NCBI GenBank assembly: GCA_023667845.1
Contig: JAMPIU010000178.1
Coordinates: forward strand, 25,085 to 89,084
DNA from: Dehalobacter sp.
GTDB taxonomy: Bacteria; Bacillota; Desulfitobacteriia; Desulfitobacteriales; Syntrophobotulaceae
Length of the DNA: 64,000 nucleotides
Direction: 5' to 3'
This document shows positions 35,257-45,078 of this stretch, in pieces. Each line of letters opens with the position of its first letter. The first letter of the stretch is position 1. The position numbers were made by a program, and so were the translations under genes. The notes under the pieces are model-generated. The model searched no databases. It saw nothing but the letters and a program-made list of their open reading frames with translations, and was not told the origin of the DNA.

Positions 35257-35382
35257 ATGTTTGACAAGCCGGGCTTGTTCGTTCCCGACCTTATATACTA
35301 TGAGAAAGATTGTCCGTTGTCACACTTTTAAGCCTGGCCACGTATCCTATGAGTGGAATCAGACCCAAGGAGTGTGGATATC

Positions 35383-36270
35383 TTGACGGATACAATAACG
35401 AATACAGTAACTGATATTATCAGCGGACGCACGCCGCATGTAATAGCGGCTGAAATTAACATGATCAAATACCAGACTGAGAGGATCTACCTTACCGCCG
35501 CTGTCGAGATTGGAAGGCGGCTGACGGAGGCCAAGGCCCTGCTTAAGTTTGGAGAATGGGGCAAATGGCTGGAGGAGTCGGTCGATTTCTCTCAGAGCAG
35601 GGCCAATAAACTGATGCGTATCTTCAAAGAGTACGGAGCAGGACAGCTTAGCTCCTCAAATTCGGATCCGGCTCCGAATTTAAACTACAGCCAGGCGGTG
35701 ATCCTCTTAGGAGTCCCAAAGGAGGAACGGGCGCAATTCATCGTTGATATGGATATCGAGGGGATGACCAAGCAGGAACTAAGGAAAGCGGTCAAGGAAC
35801 GGACGCAGGCCCAGCAAGAAAAAGACCTGGCCTTACAAAAGAACACAGATCTCCAGAAAACATTGGCAGACCAAAGCGGTATCATCACCGGGCTGACTGC
35901 GGAACTCGCCAATCTGAAGGTCCAATTGGAGAACGTCAAGACGTCCAAAGCAGAACTCGCTAAAACGGCCAGGCAGCTGAATGATTCGCTGGAATCGCTC
36001 CAAAAAAGTTCAGCCGCCAAAGGCTACGAGAGGATGAAAACAAACTTTATTAATACTTCGCTCAAAGTCAGGGCCAACCATATCGCCTTCCTCTGTGAAA
36101 ACTTGGATCAAACCATGAAGGAAGTAAAGTATAAGCTGCTCCAAATCGCCCCTAATGACAAGGAGACGTATATCATTTATAAGAATAAAGTTTACGATCT
36201 TCTGAAGGTGTGGCTTAAAGACGAGACGTGGTGTCAACACCAGTTCAAATCGCCCAATGCCGAGCGGTAA
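35383..36270 (+). CDS. DUF3102 domain protein
   Basis: This protein starts at TTG 35383, ten bases after AAGGAG, giving 295 residues. The N-terminal ~150 residues are a DUF3102 domain (IGRRLTEAKALLKFGEWGKW, then QSRANKLMRIFKEYG and LNYSQAVILLGVP). A coiled coil (about 150-215) and a C-terminal helical domain follow. DUF3102 proteins have a ParB/KilA-like helix-turn-helix feel and are common on phages, plasmids and integrative elements. That association is general knowledge; their function is not defined. A long perfect palindrome follows the gene. Confidence 0.82.
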   Translation: MTDTITNTVTDIISGRTPHVIAAEINMIKYQTERIYLTAAVEIGRRLTEAKALLKFGEWGKWLEESVDFSQSRANKLMRIFKEYGAGQLSSSNSDPAPNLNYSQAVILLGVPKEERAQFIVDMDIEGMTKQELRKAVKERTQAQQEKDLALQKNTDLQKTLADQSGIITGLTAELANLKVQLENVKTSKAELAKTARQLNDSLESLQKSSAAKGYERMKTNFINTSLKVRANHIAFLCENLDQTMKEVKYKLLQIAPNDKETYIIYKNKVYDLLKVWLKDETWCQHQFKSPNAER

Positions 36271-36340
36271 GCCAATCCTATAAGGTATTTTTAATCTTGG
36301 CAGCGTTTATAGTGACCAGCATCTTAAAATATTCCGGAAG

Positions 36341-36409
36341 ATTGTCTTTCCCGTCTGAATTGTGGGATTTAAAAAATTTTAAATCTCCCGGCCAGACGGG
36401 AAAGACAAT
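36341..36409. repeat. Nested long palindrome after the DUF3102 gene
   Basis: ATTGTCTTTCCCGTCTG (36341-36357) and its exact reverse complement (36393-36409) enclose a second inverted repeat built on GGGATTTAAA / TTTAAATCTCCC. It is capable of a long cruciform or hairpin. It may be a bidirectional terminator, a MITE-like element or a recognition site. Confidence 0.7.
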
Positions 36410-36429
36410 TTATCTTAAGCCATTGAAAA

Positions 36430-36450
36430 ACCTAACCGAAATCGGCTAGG
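36430..36450 (+). terminator. Small hairpin downstream of the long palindrome
   Basis: CCTAACCG and CGGCTAGG pair around AAAT with one mismatch; a T-rich stretch follows about 25 bases on. Weak terminator candidate. Confidence 0.4.
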
Positions 36451-36539
36451 GTTGTGCCGGTTCTATCTTTGCTTTTTTTATTGTCGGCAAAAGAAAAAGG
36501 AGACGGATAAACCATCTCCCTGTAAAGCCTTCAGCTTCA

Positions 36540-36821
36540 TTATTTATTTTCTATCTTTTCATTCCACAGAATCTCGAAATCTTCTTGTGTTATTTCGATG
36601 GGTTTAAATTGTGAATCAGAGGCAATTTGGTCTGATTCGGGCATTGGCAATTCGCCTAATATTGCTCCACCAACCTCAACATCTGGGGTTGCATATCCTA
36701 TTCTACCATCACGATATTTAATTATTTTCCTTACCTCATATCTTTCATCATCAATTTCCGAATAAAATTCTATTGGCTCGTCTAGGAAATTATGAATCCA
36801 TTCTACCTTTAGGTATTTCAT
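36540..36821 (-). CDS. DUF6881 protein, probable immunity partner of the RHS toxin
   Basis: This 93-residue acidic protein begins MKYLKVEWIHNFLDEPIEFY and contains EIDDERYEVRKI, DGRIGYA and PIEITQEDFEILW, the pattern of DUF6881. GAGGGTGG precedes the ATG. It lies 20 bases downstream of the giant RHS gene on the same strand, exactly where an immunity gene belongs. Immunity proteins for RHS tips are typically small, acidic and cytoplasmic, as here. It would neutralise the C-terminal ADP-ribosyltransferase-like tip in the producer. The family assignment is from memory of its motifs; the immunity role is inferred from position. Confidence 0.72.
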   Translation of the reverse strand: MKYLKVEWIHNFLDEPIEFYSEIDDERYEVRKIIKYRDGRIGYATPDVEVGGAILGELPMPESDQIASDSQFKPIEITQEDFEILWNEKIENK

Positions 36822-36841
36822 AATATACCACCCTCTACAAA

Positions 36842-39800
36842 TTACTTAGGAGCAACGCCTGAATTGATAATTCTGTTCGTCAAATCTAACGGATTTTCAT
36901 TAGGAATAACGAAAACACCTTCTCTTCCTTTGACGACATTTAACCCTGTAACATCTACTTCAACAAAATGTGTTACTCTATCACTTCTAAAAGGAAAACC
37001 ATAAAACGTATTTGAAAGCTGTCCTGGCGTTTTCGTACCTGGAACAATATCAGTGAGATACTGACCATTGCCATATCTAGCATCTTTAGGGTTTACCGCT
37101 TTTAATGAAGGATTTAACTGGTTTGACTCTATGATGCCATTTAGACCTTTTTCATTTGTATAATGGTAAAGGGTTTTTGCTTCGGCAGAACTCGCCCCCT
37201 CTAGATTTCCGACGACCCTACTAGTAGAACTTTTCATAAGAGCACTTGTTCCTATATTAGGTACTTTTGCTCCTTTCATTCCCCCCGTACCTAAACCAAC
37301 AAGGCCTTCATTTAATAATTTAAAGCCATTATTAAGTTTCGCCTGCTTTTGTTCAGAAGATAATGTTTCCCCTGAAATTAAAGTCGTTCCTGTAGCTGCT
37401 TCAATCCAGTTGCCTAAAGGGGAATTGTTGGAAATTAGGTTTTCTAATCCATGAACTATTTTAACACTAACAGGATCATTTTGACTGGTTCCACAATAGC
37501 TATTTACCTTTTCACTTACTGTTGCCTTAACTTCTTCTGCTTTTGATACGGCTGTTGCCTTAATATCAGAAGATTTCTTTGCAACCGCAGTCTTAATTTC
37601 CACAGATTTATTGACAACTGTAGTTTTAGCCTCGGTATATTTATTAACTACTGCCGTCTTAACCTCAGTATATTTGTTAACGACTGCTGTCTTGACTTCT
37701 GTAGCTTTAGTTACTATTGCAGTCTTAGCTTGTGTTGCTTTTTGTACAACGTTATTCCATAGATTGCTAATCCAGTTGTTTCCACTCGGATCCGTATACA
37801 TCAACGGTTCATTATGGCAATACGTATATAGGTTCAAACTCAGCGGATCATTCGGATCACCGCGGTAAGTGTCTTCCTGCATGAACCTGGCTATTGAAGG
37901 GTCATACATTCTGGCATTCAGGTAGTACAGACCGGACTCTTTATCATAATAGTAACCGGCATAAGTAAACGGGTTATCGACTGTACCTGTCTGCGAAGTA
38001 ATATTCCCGAATGCATCATAGTAATATGTTGCCTGAATTGTCCCACTGTTGTCAAGTAGTGCCGTGACATCACCGTGACCATTATACATATAGTTCAGCG
38101 TCTGTCCGCCGACTATCCGGGATAACAGGTTTGTTCCATAAACGTTTCTGGCAAATTGGTTTCCTTTGCCGTCCAGTTCAAGGACAACCTTGTCTCCCTC
38201 ATAGATGAACCGGGTCGTCTGATCATTGGTAGTCTTGGTGGCACGCAGGCCATCACCATAGTACGTGTATTCAACCATGGCATTACCGGTGTTGCTCTTG
38301 ATCATTTGGTTGAAAACATCATACTCAAAGTATTGGGCGAAGCCGACGAGATCTTCGGCATATTGCGTCGCGCCGTCTTTCTCCTGTCCTGGTATGAACA
38401 TCCCGAAATGCGGCGTTGGCGGGTTAATCGGGTCGATTTTCCTTATCTGTTCTGTTAGCTTGCTGGTATTATTACCATTATTGTCATAACCATATTTCGT
38501 GGTTGTTTTGAGATCGCCTTCTTGCTTTGTGGTACTTATCAGTCTATTCTGCTCGTTATATGCATAGGCGATAAATGTTCTGGTTGTCCCATCCGTGACT
38601 GTTTCGGTTTCCCTGTTTCCGGCTTTGTCATAGGTATATTCTGTGACTTTTCCTGCCGGTTCGGTTACTTTCAGCAGCCGGTTCAGTTTGTCATAAACAT
38701 AGCTTGTGGTGCCCTTGCTTACACCGTTTAGGATTTCGGTCTTGGATGTCTGGTTGTGGGCCGCATCATAGGTATAGGTATAGCTGTCCATTACGCTGTT
38801 GTCGGTTTTGTAATTGGTCAGCGTGTTTAAGAGATTATCGGAGTAATAGGTATATTGTTCGGACGATCCGTCCGCATAGGTTACGCTCTTTTTAGCGCCA
38901 TTCGGATAATATTCGTAAACTGTTCCGGTTGTCTGCCCATCTGTCCGGACTTCTTTAAGCCGACCGGCTTTATCAAAAATCTTGAGGGTGATGTTTCCTT
39001 TTAGGTCGGTCGCCTTCTCTGCGTAGAAACCTTCAGGCATATCCGCTGTTATATCATATTGATAGGTATTGGCGCCAAGACCTTCCAGCGTCTTCGTCAG
39101 GACCCGGTTCAGCTCGTCATAGGTGCGCGCGGTTTTTCCGGTTGTGTCTGTCATGGTAAGCAGGTTATTGTTGCCGTCATAGGTGAAGCTGATGACGATA
39201 TCTTTTGCTCTTTCCGAGATCTTTCTACCATGCGTATCGTAAATGTAGGTAAAGGTGACGCCGTTGCGGTCTGTTTTTGCAGCCAGGCTGCCATTCGCGT
39301 AATACGTGTAGGATTCAGTTTTGGTCGGAGTGTAGGTATAACTCCCCGCTGCCCCTGTCCTGCCTCCGGCATCAATCTTTCTGACCAGCTTGTTGGCGCA
39401 GTTGTATTCGTAATTCGTGGTATTGCCTTTGCCATCAGTCTGTGATGTCATATTCTTATTAAGGTCATAGGTGTAGGTTGTCTTCTCCCCTTTGGCATTG
39501 GTCACGGCGATGAGATTATTGAATTGGTCATAGCTGTAATAGGTGACGTTGTTGTTTCCGTCTGTTTTTGTTGCGATGTTGCCGACGTTGTCATAGCTCT
39601 GGCGCGTCGCATGTCCTTCAGGGTCGGTCGTGGAAACCAGACGGTTGTTTTTGTCATAGGTATACTTCGTCACTGCAAACGTTTGGGCAGTGCTGTCCAG
39701 GATGCTCCAAGATTCTGTCTGCTGGTGGCTGGAATTGTATTTGAGTTTCTGGATAATGGTATACGGGTCTTCTTTTTGTATAAGTCGGTTGATCGGGTCG

Positions 39801-42800
39801 TAAACACTTGTGTAGGTTCCTGTACTGACATTGTTTAAATATTTGGTGACGGTCATTGGGTTGTTGTTTTTATCATACGTATAAACAATCTTGTTGACAA
39901 CGGCTTCGTCCGATCCCGCCGTATGGACAGTTACTTCAGTACTTACTAAGCGGTTCAGGCCATCATAGCTGTTTGTCGTAACTGTACCGTTGCCGTCGGT
40001 AACGTAGATTTTGTTCCCATTCAGGTCATAGCTTAAAGAAGTTGTGATCGCGTCTGTTCCATCTTTCGCCTGCTGCGTATGGGTCAGCTGTCTTCCCTGC
40101 TGATCATACGTGTAAAGGTCCACCGTTCCCATGGAATCTTCTTGGTAGGCCAGGTTTCCGGATATATCATACAGATAAGTGACCGTGTAAGACGGAATAG
40201 AAGCATCTGCCGGGTAAACGGCTTTTCTTACTTTATTAAGAGCATTGTAGATATAAGTCGTTGTGCTGCCATTGCCGTCTGTCTGGGCTATTAGATTTCC
40301 GGCGAGATCATACTTTGAAGTTTTGATGACCGCCGCCGCGTCCCCGGCAGATTTTCTGATACTGACCTGAAGGATGCGTCCGGCATTGTCATAACTATAC
40401 TCTGTGATGGCGCCTTTAGCGTCTGTTTCCGAGATATTCCGTAATGCCCCGTCATACTGGTACGAAACTGTATAACTTAAGCCCTTCTCCTTTGCTACCG
40501 CATCCAATACTTTCGTTTTCAGATTGGCATAGTTATACGTATATTCCGTGCCATATCCTGTTCTGATCTTGTCGGCATCGGTGCTTCCCGACCCGGCTTC
40601 ATAGCCGCGTCCGTCCATTTCTTTGATGACATTCCCGTTCAGATCGTAACGGTAGGCTTTGGCAACGATCGTGATCCAGCTGGTATCCGCAGGCGCATTT
40701 TTAAATACGTCTTTTTTCACAATTACTCTGCTCATCAGGTCATAGGTGTACTCGCTGCGATTCATAACCGAGAGGTTAACAGATTCTGTGAGTTCCCCTG
40801 TTCCGGTATAGTTGGCCGGAGGGACTTCGCGGATCAGTCTGTCGGCACGGTCGTATTCATAAGCTGTCATAAAGTTCGTGACCGTATGGCTAGGATCTGT
40901 GGTGGTTTTCTTGGTCTTTATTAAACGTCCTTTTTGGTCATAAGCGTACTCTGTGATATTGCCAAGGGCGTCTTTGGTCTTCATTTCTTTCCCGTTCCAG
41001 GTATACCCCATGACCTCGATTGTTGCTGTGGTGCGTGCGCCGTTTTCATCCAGGGTATCCTGGGTTTTCGTTAACAAGCGATTCATGGTGTCGTAGGTAT
41101 AAGTGGTTACTGTGCTGTCGGGTTCAATGGTCTTGCTAAGGTTGCCGCTTTTATCATAGGCGTTGGTGGTTGTAAGGATGGTATCCCCTGTTTTATCGGA
41201 ACTGCCGTAAATATCCGCCGAGGAAACATGAAGCATGATTTTTGTGGGGTTGCCTCTTTGGTCATTTTGATATTCGGTGATATTTACGGTATTTTCACTG
41301 GTGTAAATATCCTGTCTTTTTACAAATCCATCCGGATCGTACTGATAGATTTTCTTGGCACCGGTCGAATCGGTGACCTGTTTGACTTTGCCATCTTTAT
41401 CATAGGTATACGAAGTTATCATCAGTCTGTCGCTGGACGGGGCAACATAAAGTTCGACTTTATCTTTCCCTGTTTTTTCAGCGGTTTTATTGCCGGCTCT
41501 GTCATAAGTGACCGCACTGTAGCTGTATCTGTCCGATTCCAGCGGCGACCATTTTTCACTGAATCGGTTTAATCCGTCATATTTGATATAGGTTGTCCCG
41601 CCGTTGGCATCGGTTACGGATTTGACCAGGCCGTTGCTGTAATATACGGTCACGATGTTCCCGCCGTCCGGGTTCTTTTGGTTTACGACATTGCCGCGGT
41701 AATCATAGGTGGTGACAGTGACGGCTCTATCCGTATCGTTTAAGTATACGGTTTCCGTTTTTTGGAGCTTGCCGCTGACAACTGAATAGGCATACTCCTT
41801 CAGGGTCTGGGCAGTCGTATCTGTGGAGAGGTTTTTAAAGGATATTTTGGTTAATCGGTTCATCACATCATAGGTGTAGATGTAGACTGAACCGTTGGGT
41901 TTTGTTTCTGTTGCCAGATTACCGTAGACGTCATACGTGTATGTCGTCGTATTGCCGCACGGATCCGTCTGCGATAAGACCCTGCCGCTTGCTGAATAGG
42001 TCGTGGCCATACCGTCAGAAGTGTCACTATAGTTATGGGTGGGCGCCTGGCTGTTCAATCCGTCCTTGGTCAGATCATACTGGTTCGGGGCAACCTCAAG
42101 GGTTTTCCGCCCCATGGCATCGTAAACGATCCGGGTGGTTTCTTTGTTATTGAGTTCGATTTTTTCAACTCTTCCACACGGGTCATAGGTATAGGTGGTT
42201 TTGTAGCCCGACGGGGAGGTCATGAGCGTGAGCCAGCCGTTTTTGTTGTACGTGTATTGGGTGACATGATGCTCCGGGTCGGTGACACTGGCCTTGTTCC
42301 CGTATTCATCATAGGTATACGTCGTTGTGTTGCCTTCGGGATCGGTTTCCGCTTTGAGTAACCCCAACGCAGGATACCCCAGGGATGTCCGTTCCGCATC
42401 GCTGTAATACACATACGTTGTGATGGCAAATTTGGTCTGATTGGCATCCGCGCTATAGGTATCGGTACCGTTTAAGGGCTGGATTTTTTTCAGCAGGTTG
42501 GCTGAATTGGTATCGTATACGTAATAGGTGGAATGGCTTAATTCGTCGGTTTCGGAAATCAGGTTGTTTTTGGCGTCATAGGTATAGGTGCTGTAAGAAG
42601 TATCGGGGTTAATGATCTTGGTCATATTCCCCATGCTGTCCCGCTGATATTGCGTCTTGTTGCCATACCGGTCGGTAATGGCGATTTCTTCGCCGTATTT
42701 GTTTGTCCCATTCGCGTCTAAATTGTATTCGACGGTCGCAGTCTTACCTTCCGGGTCTTGGGTTTTGGTAACATAGTAGCAGGAATCATACCACTTGATG

Positions 42801-44971
42801 ATTTGCCGGCCGTTGGCATCGGTGATGGTTGTTTTTGAGTTGGCGGTATCATAGGTATAGGTGGATACTTTGCCGTCAGGCTCGGCATAGCTATTTACCT
42901 TATATGTCCCCGAGCTATTGGTATACGTCAAGGTTTCCAGTATATTGCTTGATGCGTCTTTGATTGAGGCCAGACAGCCGGAGGCGCTGTCATAGGTATA
43001 GGTTGCAATCACGGTATCGGACGGGTCGGTAACGGTGGTCAGCCGGTTTGAGGCGTCATAGCCATATTTAAAGGTTCGGTTCATTGGGTCCGTGACCGTG
43101 GTGATATACCCGGCGGCATTATAGGTTACGGTGAAGAACCGCCCAGCTGCATCGGTTACTTTCTGAACTTTACCTGTGGCATTGACCTCGATTGTGATTG
43201 TGTTGCCGTTCCGGTCTTTCATCCAGCAGAGATAACCACTCGTATTGAAACCGTACGTATACTGGTCTTTGGTGGTGAGGATATACGAGTTGTCAGCTTG
43301 TTTGACCATGGTGCTATGGGAGTCGTTGGCTGTGAATACACCGCTGTTGTTGACAAAAACCTGGGCAGATCCGTTGGGAAGCTTCGCGACCCACTGGGTG
43401 GGATAGGTCGTATCCTGGGTAAAGCTTCCTTCAAATCCGAAAAACCACCCTTTGCCCAAGGTGCTGGAAGTCCGGGTATCTTTCGAGTTGTAGGTCCGCG
43501 ATATATCAACGGTGAAACCCGGCGAGGACAGACTGAAATCGGTCACCGTTTTGGCGTAGTTCCCTGTAGCAGCATTGACGCCGTTTTCACCATAATGGAT
43601 CTGTTCCATGTTTTGTTGGGAAATCGTGGCGGCAAGTGTGGTGACTGTACTATCCACGGTAGTTTTTGCGGTGGTGGTATCATCTTTTGTTGTTTGCTCA
43701 GCTGTATTTGCAGGAACTGCAGCGGCAGCCTTCAGCGCCTTGTCTGCATTGACGATGCCGCCTGCGGTTACTTTGCCGGTCAGGCTGTCTAAGGCAACAA
43801 CGCTGTTTTTGATGCAGGCGTTGACTTGTGCCGGGGTCAGCCCCGGATAAGCGCTTTCGATCAGGGCGGCGATCCCGCTGACATAAGGGGCGGCTGCGGA
43901 GGTCCCGCTGATATAGCCATAATTACCATCCGGCAAGGTACTGAGGATGCCGACGCCCGGGGCTGCGACGTCAACGTTTGTCCCATAGCTGGAGAACGAA
44001 GCAAGGTTTCCTGTGTTATTGATTGCGGCTACGGAGATGATGTTCGGCAGGTTGAATGCTGCCGGGTATACCGGTGAAACGGAGGCATCGTTGCCGGCGG
44101 CGCAGACGAACAAAATTGCGCTTTGGGCCATGGCATCTTTTAAGGCAAGGTTTTCTTCTGAGCAGCCGAAGCTGCAGTTGATGATCTTGATACCATGGCT
44201 GCTTGCATATTCAATCGCTTCAATGGCGTCGGAGGTATAGCCGGTACCGTCTTGGATAAATTTAAGCGGTACGATTTTGACGCCCGGAGCTACGCCTTTG
44301 ATGCCGGCGCTGTTTGCTTCCGCAGCGATAATCCCGGCAACATGGGTTCCGTGGGAATCCGAGCTTACTGAGCTGAATACATTGCTGCTGTCGGTTATGA
44401 AGTTATACCCGGATACGATGTTGCCGTTAAGATCAGGGTGGGTGGTATCGATACCGGTATCCAGCACGCCAACCAATACGGAGGATGATCCTTCGGTCGT
44501 TGTCCAGGCAGACTCGGCGCCAATGTCGATCCCGGGAGTACCGGCAACGCCGCTAATAGCCTGTCCGGCATTGAACAGTCCCCACTCTTCATTAAACCGC
44601 TCGTCTGCCGTCGCGCTATACAGGTTGAGCTTGTAATTTGGCTGGGCATAGACGACGTTGGTGTCTTTTTTGAATTCTTTAACGACTTTGGCAATATCAT
44701 CGTCTTGAGAGATTTCCAGAAGTTCTGTTTTCGTTTGTTTTTTCTTATACTTGGAATCGAGTTTTGCAAGGTTTAGGTTCTTCTTAACCTTTGTTTTGAC
44801 GCTGTCGGCTTTGGTGTCATCCTTGTATTTGACAAGAATCTGTACTTCTTCTCTGTGGGATACACCGGCTTCTGCCGCCTTAACGGTATCCGTCGGCTCG
44901 GTGATCACTACACCGGTGATTAAGAATAAAGCGATAAAGAGCTTCAGTATGAGCCCTGTGATTTTATTCAT
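36842..44971 (-). CDS. Secreted subtilase-RHS-HYD1 ADP-ribosyltransferase fusion toxin
   Basis: This 2709-residue protein starts behind TAGGAGGA. Residues 1-33 form a signal peptide, followed by an inhibitor-like propeptide (about 40-115, QILVKYKDDTK and VVYAQPNYKL). A subtilisin S8 domain (about 125-410) has D171, H207, oxyanion N294 and S358 (VLDTGID, HGTHVAG, SGTSAAAP) and appears intact. DUF6531-like sequence starts near 455 and is followed by roughly 1800 residues of RHS/YD repeats, ending in the core RFMQEDTYRGDPNDPLSLN and DPSG 2394-2397. Seven 11-residue repeats (about 2411-2488) and a pre-toxin segment lead to a tip (2601-2709: LYHYTNEKGL, ARYGNGQYLTD, VEVDVTG) matching Tox-ART-HYD1. 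It probably acts on neighbouring cells after secretion. The upstream RCC1/FN3 gene is in the same direction. Confidence 0.88.
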   Translation of the reverse strand: MNKITGLILKLFIALFLITGVVITEPTDTVKAAEAGVSHREEVQILVKYKDDTKADSVKTKVKKNLNLAKLDSKYKKKQTKTELLEISQDDDIAKVVKEFKKDTNVVYAQPNYKLNLYSATADERFNEEWGLFNAGQAISGVAGTPGIDIGAESAWTTTEGSSSVLVGVLDTGIDTTHPDLNGNIVSGYNFITDSSNVFSSVSSDSHGTHVAGIIAAEANSAGIKGVAPGVKIVPLKFIQDGTGYTSDAIEAIEYASSHGIKIINCSFGCSEENLALKDAMAQSAILFVCAAGNDASVSPVYPAAFNLPNIISVAAINNTGNLASFSSYGTNVDVAAPGVGILSTLPDGNYGYISGTSAAAPYVSGIAALIESAYPGLTPAQVNACIKNSVVALDSLTGKVTAGGIVNADKALKAAAAVPANTAEQTTKDDTTTAKTTVDSTVTTLAATISQQNMEQIHYGENGVNAATGNYAKTVTDFSLSSPGFTVDISRTYNSKDTRTSSTLGKGWFFGFEGSFTQDTTYPTQWVAKLPNGSAQVFVNNSGVFTANDSHSTMVKQADNSYILTTKDQYTYGFNTSGYLCWMKDRNGNTITIEVNATGKVQKVTDAAGRFFTVTYNAAGYITTVTDPMNRTFKYGYDASNRLTTVTDPSDTVIATYTYDSASGCLASIKDASSNILETLTYTNSSGTYKVNSYAEPDGKVSTYTYDTANSKTTITDANGRQIIKWYDSCYYVTKTQDPEGKTATVEYNLDANGTNKYGEEIAITDRYGNKTQYQRDSMGNMTKIINPDTSYSTYTYDAKNNLISETDELSHSTYYVYDTNSANLLKKIQPLNGTDTYSADANQTKFAITTYVYYSDAERTSLGYPALGLLKAETDPEGNTTTYTYDEYGNKASVTDPEHHVTQYTYNKNGWLTLMTSPSGYKTTYTYDPCGRVEKIELNNKETTRIVYDAMGRKTLEVAPNQYDLTKDGLNSQAPTHNYSDTSDGMATTYSASGRVLSQTDPCGNTTTYTYDVYGNLATETKPNGSVYIYTYDVMNRLTKISFKNLSTDTTAQTLKEYAYSVVSGKLQKTETVYLNDTDRAVTVTTYDYRGNVVNQKNPDGGNIVTVYYSNGLVKSVTDANGGTTYIKYDGLNRFSEKWSPLESDRYSYSAVTYDRAGNKTAEKTGKDKVELYVAPSSDRLMITSYTYDKDGKVKQVTDSTGAKKIYQYDPDGFVKRQDIYTSENTVNITEYQNDQRGNPTKIMLHVSSADIYGSSDKTGDTILTTTNAYDKSGNLSKTIEPDSTVTTYTYDTMNRLLTKTQDTLDENGARTTATIEVMGYTWNGKEMKTKDALGNITEYAYDQKGRLIKTKKTTTDPSHTVTNFMTAYEYDRADRLIREVPPANYTGTGELTESVNLSVMNRSEYTYDLMSRVIVKKDVFKNAPADTSWITIVAKAYRYDLNGNVIKEMDGRGYEAGSGSTDADKIRTGYGTEYTYNYANLKTKVLDAVAKEKGLSYTVSYQYDGALRNISETDAKGAITEYSYDNAGRILQVSIRKSAGDAAAVIKTSKYDLAGNLIAQTDGNGSTTTYIYNALNKVRKAVYPADASIPSYTVTYLYDISGNLAYQEDSMGTVDLYTYDQQGRQLTHTQQAKDGTDAITTSLSYDLNGNKIYVTDGNGTVTTNSYDGLNRLVSTEVTVHTAGSDEAVVNKIVYTYDKNNNPMTVTKYLNNVSTGTYTSVYDPINRLIQKEDPYTIIQKLKYNSSHQQTESWSILDSTAQTFAVTKYTYDKNNRLVSTTDPEGHATRQSYDNVGNIATKTDGNNNVTYYSYDQFNNLIAVTNAKGEKTTYTYDLNKNMTSQTDGKGNTTNYEYNCANKLVRKIDAGGRTGAAGSYTYTPTKTESYTYYANGSLAAKTDRNGVTFTYIYDTHGRKISERAKDIVISFTYDGNNNLLTMTDTTGKTARTYDELNRVLTKTLEGLGANTYQYDITADMPEGFYAEKATDLKGNITLKIFDKAGRLKEVRTDGQTTGTVYEYYPNGAKKSVTYADGSSEQYTYYSDNLLNTLTNYKTDNSVMDSYTYTYDAAHNQTSKTEILNGVSKGTTSYVYDKLNRLLKVTEPAGKVTEYTYDKAGNRETETVTDGTTRTFIAYAYNEQNRLISTTKQEGDLKTTTKYGYDNNGNNTSKLTEQIRKIDPINPPTPHFGMFIPGQEKDGATQYAEDLVGFAQYFEYDVFNQMIKSNTGNAMVEYTYYGDGLRATKTTNDQTTRFIYEGDKVVLELDGKGNQFARNVYGTNLLSRIVGGQTLNYMYNGHGDVTALLDNSGTIQATYYYDAFGNITSQTGTVDNPFTYAGYYYDKESGLYYLNARMYDPSIARFMQEDTYRGDPNDPLSLNLYTYCHNEPLMYTDPSGNNWISNLWNNVVQKATQAKTAIVTKATEVKTAVVNKYTEVKTAVVNKYTEAKTTVVNKSVEIKTAVAKKSSDIKATAVSKAEEVKATVSEKVNSYCGTSQNDPVSVKIVHGLENLISNNSPLGNWIEAATGTTLISGETLSSEQKQAKLNNGFKLLNEGLVGLGTGGMKGAKVPNIGTSALMKSSTSRVVGNLEGASSAEAKTLYHYTNEKGLNGIIESNQLNPSLKAVNPKDARYGNGQYLTDIVPGTKTPGQLSNTFYGFPFRSDRVTHFVEVDVTGLNVVKGREGVFVIPNENPLDLTNRIINSGVAPK

Positions 44972-44995
44972 TTTGTTCCTCCTAACCCACCCCTT

Positions 44996-45017
44996 CCTCT
45001 CTTTTTTGCAAGAGAGG
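44996..45017. other. Hairpin between the RCC1/FN3 gene and the RHS gene
   Basis: CCTCTCTT (44996-45003) and AAGAGAGG (45010-45017) pair in the 107-base intergenic space. There is no T run on the minus strand, so it is more likely a processing site or weak attenuator than a full terminator. Confidence 0.35.
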
Positions 45018-45078
45018 GAGCGGATCTTCTTTGATCAATCTGTTTGGTGTGACTCGATTTTTTTTATGACGAAAGAAT

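Noticed and set aside
37600..44200. Many plus-strand open frames opposite the RHS gene
   Set aside because: They are shadows caused by repetitive codon use in the YD repeats; none has a ribosome site or a recognisable domain.
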